A stretch of 64,000 bases of DNA from Saprospiraceae bacterium. GTDB taxonomy: Bacteria; Bacteroidota; Bacteroidia; Chitinophagales; Saprospiraceae. Positions 56,486 through 64,000 of the stretch are shown here, piece after piece (the stretch's first letter is position 1; each line of letters opens with the position of its first letter). The DNA lies in assembly GCA_016715465.1 (NCBI GenBank), contig JADKAA010000027.1, positions 1-64,000 on the forward strand, given 5' to 3'. The notes under the pieces are model-generated. The model did not search any database and had not been told where the DNA came from. It saw nothing but the letters and a program-made list of their open reading frames with translations. A program made the position numbers and the translations under genes.

Positions 56486-56621
56486 ATGTATTGGAAAAGC
56501 GTAAGCCAGCAGATTCTGCCGGTTACCATCAAATACCCCGAAATGGTGGCCGAGATATTCCCTTACTTCACCCACGATAAACTACCCGACCACGGCAAGG
56601 AGAGCCTGTGGTTTTTGTAAA
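56486..56621 (+). pseudogene. C-terminal remnant of a second Argonaute gene
   Basis: The frame MYWKSVSQQILPVTIKYPEM through to KESLWFL and TAA is the last 44 residues of an Argonaute PIWI domain. It corresponds position by position to the end of the Argonaute at 36237 (MYWKSVAQQNLPVTILYPQM ... KETLWFL) but differs in about a quarter of residues. An in-frame TGA lies directly upstream, so only this tail remains. It ends 14 bp before the next gene, the same kind of spacing as an original operon neighbour. Confidence 0.82.
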
Positions 56622-56635
56622 AACAACAATACACT

Positions 56636-59600
56636 ATGGCAGAATTTACAAGGAAACCACAGACAGGAAATATTTTTGAAGGAACTTCTGATGAAGAAAT
56701 TGAAGTGTTTCTAAAAATCAAGGAGGATTTTGGTGCCCGTTATGATCGTAATGAAAATAATGAGTTCAAATTTTTAAAGGCTATAGAAATTATTCAATCA
56801 AGACCTCATATTTGTTATTTTCAGAAGCAAAAGGAATTTACCAATACTAATAAGGTCACTGGCAAAATATTTACAGAATCCAATCATAAAATTATTATAC
56901 CTCTTGAAAGAGACAAATCATTTGAGATAATTGTTTCTTTAAGGGAGGACAGGATAAATACGTTTACTCAATTGTACTCTTATAGAATAGTAAAATTTAA
57001 AGAAGCAACATTTACTAATGAGCCTAAAAATCCTATAAGAAGAAATTGCACCTTTCGAATAATTCCATTAGAAGATAAGAATGGTTCAGGTTCAGAAAGA
57101 TTCAAAGAACTTTATTCTCTGGTGGAGGCAAGCGTAATCCCTGTAGTTGACATCAACAAAGAAAAAGACAAGCAAATTTGGCACAACTACGTTTTGGCCA
57201 TGAAAAAGTTGGTGAAGCAAAAGGAACAGGTATGGAAAATTCAAAAAATTAGCCATCCTTATTCTGAAATACAAGGAAAAGATGAAGAACGAGCCAATTA
57301 TATTGATGTTTACATCAATGAGAAAGAACTGATTGATCAGCTAATAGATGACATTGAAGGCCTTTTTAATCCTGATGAATTAGAAGATTATGGAGTTAGT
57401 GATGAAAAGGCATTTATTGAATTTAAAAATTATCGGGAGTTAAGCCAGGGGGAATTAAACCAACTAAAGGAATTAGGTGAAGAATTATTCTATGAACTTT
57501 CTGCTACATCCCCTATCCATTATATTTCCGGTGAGATACAATTCAAATACACTGATAATGCGTCAAAAGATGAAATATACACTGCAATAAAAGCAAAGCT
57601 GAGTGCTGACTACCAACTCGATACTGAAATCAACAAGGACGGACACATTAATCTGAGTGATAATGATATACCACATTTGCAAAAAAATACTTGCAGATAA
57701 TTACAACAACTTAATATCCCTACACAAGGATAATCTTGTTCAGCTAAAAGTAGAGTTTAGTTCCGGTAAAGATTTAGTACTGCTGAAAGATAAAGTCAAA
57801 GGTATTCTTGATGCGGATGGATTAACAAGAAGCACAGTTTCTATTTCACAGGATAAGAAGCATATTATTGTCGAAGCAGAAGTGTTTATCCATCCTAAAA
57901 AGTTCAGTAATGAAAATTTGGAATTTGTTTACACTATTTCACGTTTTTCACCAAGTAAATACATTCAATTTAAAGAGATTGAAGGGTTGGAGATTGTAGG
58001 TAACTCATATCAGATAAAGAGTGAGAATAGAGAGGAGTATGATGTAGCCTTCAATGCTCTAAGGCAGAATTTTCCGGGTCTTTATTTTCATAGAAAACCT
58101 TCTCAATATTACTTTAAAAAAGGTAACAGGGTTGATGTTCAAGTTCTACGGAACTTCAAAACAACAACAGACTTGCAGGGAAAATCCGAATTTGTTTTTG
58201 CCAATTCAATATTAAATGTGCTTGCTGAGAATGCTGAGGATTATAACGGACAAATAAAAAGGATAAAAGAGGCGTTTCCTGAAGCAACTCTGCAAGTCAA
58301 ACCTTTTAAGCCCACCTACCAAATACAATTTAGAACTGATGTAGGATCAAAAAGACAGGATTTTATTAATAAGTTTAAAAACGAAATAAGAAATGCAGTA
58401 AGTGGAAAGGCGGAATTTGATGTTATAAAAAATCAAACAAAGGTGCTTTTTTCTTACAACTTTAATTCTGATGAGGAAAGAGATAGATTCAAACAGGCTG
58501 TTTCTGAAGCATGTACTCCTAATCTGGATATAGTTTCCTTTTCATTCGAGAGTGAGCTGGGAAGAACAATTTATGAGCTGCATAAAAATGAAACTCTTGA
58601 AATTGAAAAAGAACGGGAAGTTGCTGGTAATATCAGGTCTGCTACATTTATTTATTTAACTCCAGAAGAAAAAAAACAACTTGGTTATGAAATTGAGTTA
58701 AAGGGCGATGAGGCCTATTTCAGAGGAGGTATTCAAATAGGGAAATTGATAAGAAAAGAAAGAGATCGACTAAAGTTTCGCATTACAGATGAATTTGATG
58801 AAAGAATTAATGCAAGAGAAGAAGACCGGATAGATTTAACTGAAATAAAGCAAGGCTATATCAAACCGATTTTCCCGGGGAATTAACAAACATTGGCAGG
58901 ATGATAAGGGCAATGAAAAAGTTACTGAACCTGGTGGCCGTGTAGGGTATCCTGTGAACAGAAACCTTTCCAATTTCTTGTTTGATCCGAATGAGGCAAG
59001 GCAATCAGCAACTGATATTGAAGTAGAAAAATTAAAAGTAATTGCTGATTTAAATGAGCCATTATTAAAGGAGCAACAAAAACAGCTTGAAGCAGTTGCA
59101 AAGACACTAATTGCAAAAGACTTGGCATTAATACAAGGTCCTCCCGGCACTGGTAAAACAACTGTAATTGCTGAGATTATCTGGCAAACACTGCTCCGTG
59201 AACCACAGGCTAAATTGCTGATCACTTCTCAAACCAACCTTGCGGTTGATAATGCACTGGAAAGGATTAAAGGAAAGAAATTAGTTCGCCCAATACGCAT
59301 TGGTAACATTGATAAGTTCGAGGACGAAGGAAAAGTTTATTCAAGTGACAGGATTAAGAAATGGCTACAAGCAAAAACAAATTCTAATGAAGAAGGACTG
59401 TATGCAGAAAATGCAGTTTGCCAATGGATAGAAAATGTTCAGGCAAAATGCAGCACAGAAGAGAAGTATGCCAAAGCGGTTGAAAAATGGAAAACCGGCT
59501 TATATGAGAAAGATATACTGATTAAGACAACTTTCGCAAATGCTTATTACAAGTATGTAAATGTATTTGCCGCTACATGTAGTGAGTGTGGTAGCAAAAA

Positions 59601-61159
59601 TTTTAGTGAAACCTATCAAACTACTTTTCAGAGAAACTCCGAAAGCCCAGTAGAACCTGAATTTGATTTGGTAATTATGGATGAGGCAAGTAAGGCCACA
59701 CCTCCTGAATTGGTTTTGCCACTTACTTTAGGCAAAAAGGTAGTTATTATAGGTGACCATAAGCAGTTGCCACCAATGATTGATGAAAGGGATTTTGAAG
59801 AAGCGTTGGAAGCAGTAGGTGCAAAGAAACTAATTGAAGATTGGACGAGTTCGGACTATAAAATCTCTCAGTTCGAAAATTATTTAAAAAATGCTCCAAA
59901 GAATTTTGTTGCCAGTCTTGATACGCAGTTTCGGATGCATGAACAGATAATGAACTGTATTTCTCAATTCTATACGGACCAAGAGGAACTGGAGCACGGT
60001 TTAATATGTGGAATCAAAAATGAAATGAATATTGATGATTTCAATGTAAAAGCAAGTAGGTGGCATGGTATAGATATTAAGCCATTTGTCTCTAAAAAAG
60101 ATCATGCAATCTGGTTAAATGTAGATGGCCCAGAAATACAGGAAGGAGAACATCTATATTCCAATGATAGGGAAGTTGATGCTATCTACAACGTTTTGAA
60201 ATTGCTTTCCTCAGACGAATCGTTTAAGGAATATCAACAATTTATGAAAACTCAACGAGAAGAGAATCAAGAGATTGGTGTAATTACGTTTTATGGGCCA
60301 CAAAAGAACAAAATTGGCCGGAAGTTATATCCACATTTACAGCCAAAAGATTGGAAGGAATTTGAAAAGCATAAATATGAGAATGAATTTGGGATACCAT
60401 TCCGGATTAATACAGTTGATAAGTTTCAGGGTATGGAGAAGAACATAATAATTATTTCAACAGTTAGGAGCCATAAACAAATAAAGATTGATTCAAAAGG
60501 CAAGAGTATCAATAGGACAAATCATAAATTAGGTTTTGCAAAAGAACATCCTCGTATAAATGTTGGTTTTTCAAGAGCCTGACGAAGATCCTAATGAATC
60601 ATTCTCAGATGAGATTGTTGAGGTAATTGAAAATAATTTCCCGGCATTCATAGCTGAAAAAAGTAAAGATTATCAAAAGCAATCTCCGAAATCCAATAAA
60701 ACAAAGAAAGAAGAAGTCCCTGTATCTGATCAGGTCCCGTTAGAATTAAGAATCATTGAAGCAGGTAGCAAGGAGAAAAAACTAATTGAAAGAATTATTG
60801 GTTTCACCGAGTTTGATTGGAATTTCACTGTTGCTAAATATAGAGGGGAATGCTCCCAGCCTGTTGAGTTCAACTTATTTGATGAAGTGCTTTGCGACTT
60901 ATTGTTGACAGAGCAAATGTCTGCAAGTAAAATTGGTGATGTACTCGGTCTGGATATTCAAAAAGACCCAGCCGAGAAAGAGATTTTACTAAAAGCAATA
61001 CAGGATTTGAAGGATGATAAAATGCTTGAAGGAGATGAAAGCATTATGTGGCTTTCTGCTACCGGAATAGATTACGCTAAAAATGGCGTTAAATTCTCAA
61101 CCTTTACAAGAAACTTTGAATTGTATTTTGATTTAGTTGGTAGTACAGCAGCAATGTGA
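56636..61159 (+). CDS. SF1 (Upf1/DNA2-like) helicase with large unknown N-terminal region, frameshifted
   Basis: Joined across breaks near 57690 (A-run), 58880 and 60575, this is one protein of about 1500 residues. The first 760 residues are not recognised (FTRKPQTGNIFEGTSDEEIE; repeated beta-strand modules). The helicase core runs from LALIQGPPGTGKTTVIAEI (Walker A) and LLITSQTNLAVDNAL, through LVIMDEASKATPPELVLPL (motif II) and GDHKQLPPM, to LDTQFRMHEQIM, VDKFQGMEKNIIIIS and PRINVGFSRA (motif VI). The C-terminal 190 residues contain a helical, HTH-like segment (SASKIGDVLGLD). Some residues after motif VI appear missing. Upf1-like helicases with such extensions occur in defence islands; the target is unknown. 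Confidence 0.72.
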
Positions 61160-61715
61160 AAAGTGTTTTTAGCAAGCTAAAGAGTGAGAAGACACAATCT
61201 CAGGTTTCAAATCTCCCTGACAGTTTGCAGGAAATTAGACGGTTGGCTGAGCACCAGGCACAAGAAATTCACTACCCCGAAAAGAATTACCTATTGCAAT
61301 CCGCAGAGTTTATTTCTGCTGATAGTTACAAAGCTAAAGTTTGGGTTATATTATTGGAAAATTTTAGAGAGAATACATTGAGGGCATTAGTTTATGACGA
61401 AAAGCAAAACATTGTCATTGATTCATTGTCAGAAGCATTGGACAAGCAAGAGCATATAAAAATGGAATTGCTTGAAAAATTGGTGAAGGTTGATGATGCT
61501 ATTGAATTTACTGAAGAAGAAAAAGAAAACCGACCAGATTCAAATTGAATCCTGAATTGATTCAAAAGCAGATTGAGATTGATGAAGCAATCAAGACACA
61601 GGATGTAGGTAAGATCAAAGAAATTCAGAAAGAGGTTGATGCCATAAAGCGGCATTTCAATTCACTTGAATTTGAAGTGGAACTGAAACGGTTGTTCGAT
61701 GATACTGCAAAATGA
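61156..61715 (+). CDS. coiled-coil hypothetical protein, frameshifted
   Basis: Starting with GTG overlapping the helicase stop, the product has a first half SVFSKLKSEKTQSQVSNLPD and a beta-rich region (KAKVWVILLENFRENTLRAL). After a shift in an A-run near 61535 it has a charged helical end (NPELIQKQIEIDEAIKTQDV, KEIQKEVDAIKRHFNS). No family recognised. The short overlaps on both sides suggest that it is co-translated with the helicase and the next gene. Confidence 0.5.
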
Positions 61716-62043
61716 CCTTTGGATAATTAGCCCTTGGATTAAGAATGCAACTTTCAAGCGTATTCCTTTCTTTGAAAAGTACCTGAAAAAGGAGGCAGAA
61801 TATTTATTGCCTATTCAGAACCCGGAAGAACCTGGGCAGGTAATGGCTTATGATGAACCACTAAACAAGCTCTTGGATTTAGAAAAAGGTATCAGAATTT
61901 TACCCGCATCAACTACCGGCTTTCCATTACAAGAATGTATGGTTGCGAAAGAATATGAAGTAATTTGTACTATACCGGCAGTTACAATATTCTATCATTC
62001 TTTGTTAGTCAGGGCTTGCAAAAGGTTAGGCAGGAGAAAATGA
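61699..62043 (+). CDS. hypothetical protein, 114 aa
   Basis: Begins MILQNDLWIISPWIKNATFK, overlapping the end of the preceding gene. The composition is mixed with a hydrophobic middle (RILPASTTGFPLQECMVAKE) and ends in a basic tail (RACKRLGRRK). The last third may be out of frame, since it reads differently from the first part. Not recognised. Confidence 0.4.
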   Translation: MILQNDLWIISPWIKNATFKRIPFFEKYLKKEAEYLLPIQNPEEPGQVMAYDEPLNKLLDLEKGIRILPASTTGFPLQECMVAKEYEVICTIPAVTIFYHSLLVRACKRLGRRK

Positions 62044-62547
62044 CACGTATGGATTGGAATGAAGAAGTTCAGGAGGAATTTGCTGATGTAATAAGGCAGT
62101 TCGGATTAAAGTATGCCAATAAAGCTATTGAGGATTTCAATACACTTTGCCAAAATCCACCGGAAATAATTGACAGGTCATATCTGCAAAAACTGAAGAC
62201 AGTAGATTACAGCAAATTGAAACCTTTCATCAATCAGGCATAGAGCAGTTTGATACTGCTTATGATGCACTCGAAGATAACAAGTTGGAGAATCTGAATT
62301 ACTATAGGAAAAGTACTTTGAGGGTAAGATTGCTGATTATCGAAAACAGGCTGAAGAACTTTCAAAGCAATCCATTTCACCGGATAGGAAGAAAAGTTTA
62401 GTGAGCGAATTTGAGAATTTAAGGGATGAGTTTATGGATTTCCTTGAAATACAAATGACTGGTGCAAAAGAAGTAGTAGAAATGATTGCAGGGTTAAGAA
62501 CGTTCAATTTTTCAGCACAACAAAGAAATAATCCCAAAAGAAGATAA
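62040..62547 (+). CDS. coiled-coil hypothetical protein, frameshifted twice
   Basis: The ATG overlaps the previous stop (ATGA). It reads MTRMDWNEEVQEEFADVIRQ and, after shifts near 62240 and 62315, IEQFDTAYDALEDNKLENLN and IADYRKQAEELSKQSISPDR, ending FSAQQRNNPKRR. The whole product of about 168 residues is charged and helical. The function is unknown; it may be a structural partner of the helicase or of the Ycf46-like ATPase further downstream. Confidence 0.45.
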
Positions 62548-62549
62548 CT

Positions 62550-63002
62550 ATGTCATGTTTTGAAACATCCACTTTTGCCAAAAATCCTGATGTAATGAAT
62601 CAGGAAGTTCTTGTTCAGGCTTGTACTAAGCTGGGTTGAAATTTTGCAAAGACTGCCAATGAACTTACCATATTTCAGTTAAATGCAAATGAGAATTTGC
62701 GTGGTGAATATGCAATGAAGATTGTCGGTAATAAAGTTACTTACAACACATATTACTTAAAGAATGCAAGGAGCAAGGTTAATGAGTTGCAGTCGGTTTT
62801 CTATGAATTGAATGTAAAAGTATGCAGAGGAATCCATTATCAGGGAGTTCAAGAAACAAGGCTGGTCTTTTTTAAGAGTAACGACAAGTTCAAAGCAAAT
62901 GTTGAAGAGAAGGTCAGCTTCTATGTGGTGGGAAGCAAATTACAGGAGGAATCGGAAAAGGTTGCTCAAATCAAATTTACGATTCTAAAGGACGATCTCT
63001 AA
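62550..63002 (+). CDS. DUF1257/Ycf35-like protein, interrupted by in-frame TGA
   Basis: Starts 2 bp after the preceding stop with MSCFETSTFAKNPDVMNQEV and LVQACTKLG. A TGA at 62637-62639 stands where a Trp would be expected, and the frame then continues NFAKTANELTIFQLNANENL and QSVFYELNVKVCRGIHYQGV. The early MSxF start and the KLGW-type position recall DUF1257 (Ycf35). This family commonly accompanies Ycf46-like AAA ATPases, which is what follows here. The match is weak by itself and rests partly on that neighbour. Confidence 0.42.
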
Positions 63003-63175
63003 AAACGGACAGTGATTATATTCCGAGAGATATTATGAATTAGCAGATAAAGCTATGTTTGAATTGGAAAGTATCACGGGTTCAAAGAGAGATAATAGCA
63101 AGGAAATACCTTTGAAATACAAACACAAAACATTTTGTGAGAAAAAAAAAACAATATCATTAAAACAAGAAATAA

Positions 63176-64000
63176 ATGGCACAAATAACCAAAAAAGCAA
63201 TGCTGACCATTACGGCTAAATACAGGATATGCTTAAAGCATATTACCCTGTTTTATAACTTGACAACTTTTGAATACGACCGTACAAAGCAAAAGCTGAT
63301 AGGTATTGCCAAAAATCTGAATAAAACCTCCAGTTCTATGAATGGAATTGTGTTGATGGCTTAGGTCAAAGAGATTTGAATGATGGTAGCATCACATTCC
63401 TTGGAGAATATTGAAGAACCCGAACAACTTTTAAAACATATCGCCTCCCAGACAGAAAAGATGATGCTGAAATATATGTGCTGGAAGATTTTCACGACTT
63501 TATTTCAGAAAGGAATATTAAAATACAACCAAGACAGTTGGCGGAGAAATTACGGTTTTACCGCAAGCATATCATTATCGTTCATCCGTGCTTAGTTTAC
63601 CCATCGAATTGGAGAAGTATATCGCCAGTTCTTGAATTGCCTTTTACCCCGCAGGGTTGATTTGGAGAGCGTTTGAATAGGTTGTGAAAAATGCTATCAC
63701 CGAAGTTGATAATGACCTAAAAGAAGTTGATTGATTCCTGCTTTAGGTATGACAGTTATGGAAGCAGATTTAGCGTATTGCCTTGCAGCCGAAAGATAAG
63801 ATGGGAATAAATTCTCCAAGGACAGTAGTCTTGAAAAGAGCAATCATTAAGAAGAGTGGTTTGCTTCGATTACTTTCAGGTAAATGAAAGTTTGAAGAAT
63901 GTAGGTGGAATGGAAATCTTAAAAGATTGGTTGGAAAACGCAAACAGGCATTTGACTTTAAAGCACAGACCTGGGGATTGGCTGAACCGAAAGGTTCATT
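63176..64000 (+). CDS. Ycf46-like AAA ATPase, 5' part, heavily frameshifted, runs off the window
   Basis: Pieces in different frames line up with the N-terminal region of Ycf46-type AAA proteins. They are MAQITKKSNADHYG-type start, DMLKAYYPVLYLTTFEYDRT (other frame near 63220), EWNCVDGLGQRDLNDGSITF, IYVLEDFHDFISERNIKIQP, KHIIIVHPCLV and LELPFTPQG. Near the edge VGGMEILKDWLENANRHLTL marks the segment just before the ATPase core. At least six breaks occur in about 800 bases, far above the rest of the window. Poor read coverage at a contig end is the simplest reason; decay is the alternative. Confidence 0.6.

Larger units (their letters stand above)
14382..64000. mobile_element. large integrative island in tRNA-Asn (left end; right end outside window)
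   Basis: The left end is the tRNA-Asn 3' fragment at 14382, followed by an outward-starting integrase, an excisionase-like HTH gene and a VirE-N/DUF3987 gene, a standard front end for Bacteroidota genomic islands. Everything that follows to the window edge is defence-type or unknown cargo, nearly all on one strand. No second attachment site, relaxase, Tra genes or partition genes are seen, so the full extent and transfer ability are unknown. The right half could equally be a neighbouring island. Confidence 0.5.

Noticed and set aside
1..64000. CRISPR array
   Set aside because: No regularly spaced direct repeats with unique spacers were seen, and no Cas gene is present.

Overview
The window looks like a Bacteroidota chromosome, most likely Chitinophagales. 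The grounds are moderate A+T content, TAnnTTTG-type promoter boxes with few Shine-Dalgarno sequences, the acyl-CoA carboxylase gene order, and the Bacteroidota-type integrases and VirE-N/DUF3987 module. Many genes carry single-base frameshifts, mostly in A, C or G runs and most densely near both ends of the window. I read most of these as uncorrected long-read errors and annotate such genes as one unit with the break stated.

Positions 1-10690 are ordinary core genome: a SWIB-domain protein, a TatD-family hydrolase, TcdA, a stress-type trio (erythromycin-esterase-like protein, alpha/beta hydrolase, phosphoribosyltransferase), a CDP-alcohol phosphatidyltransferase, a three-gene biotin-dependent acyl-CoA carboxylase, a membrane protein and a lipoprotein.

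From 10692 the sequence is mobile. Two copies of the 3' end of a tRNA-Asn gene, at 10692 and 14382, bracket a 3.7-kb element with its own integrase and XRE regulator. The second copy also starts a much larger element that runs off the right edge. This second element opens with an integrase, an unknown protein, an excisionase-like HTH protein and a VirE-N/DUF3987 protein.

Its cargo is a stacked defence-type island. (1) 20.2-36.2 kb: XRE regulator, DrmD-like SNF2 helicase, DrmMI-like adenine methylase, an AAA ATPase/RloB pair resembling AbiL, a SatD/DUF3307 pair, and a ~1700-aa DEAD helicase with DUF1998 and a terminal nuclease-like segment. This is a DISARM/Druantia-like composite without recognisable DrmC. 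(2) 36.2-38.3 kb: an Argonaute that keeps its guide-binding motifs but appears to have lost PIWI catalytic residues. (3) 38.3-50.0 kb: an apparently undescribed set made of a nitrate/sulfonate/taurine-type ABC importer, two paralogous methyltransferases, a histidine kinase and four receiver-like proteins. (4) 50.2-55.7 kb: small membrane proteins, a DUF4407-like protein and a SEDS glycosyltransferase-transpeptidase fusion. (5) 56.5-64.0 kb: the tail of a second Argonaute, then an SF1 helicase, coiled-coil proteins, a DUF1257-like protein and a Ycf46-like AAA ATPase in badly broken sequence.

Nearly all cargo genes lie on the plus strand with overlaps or very short gaps, so they probably form a few long transcription units.
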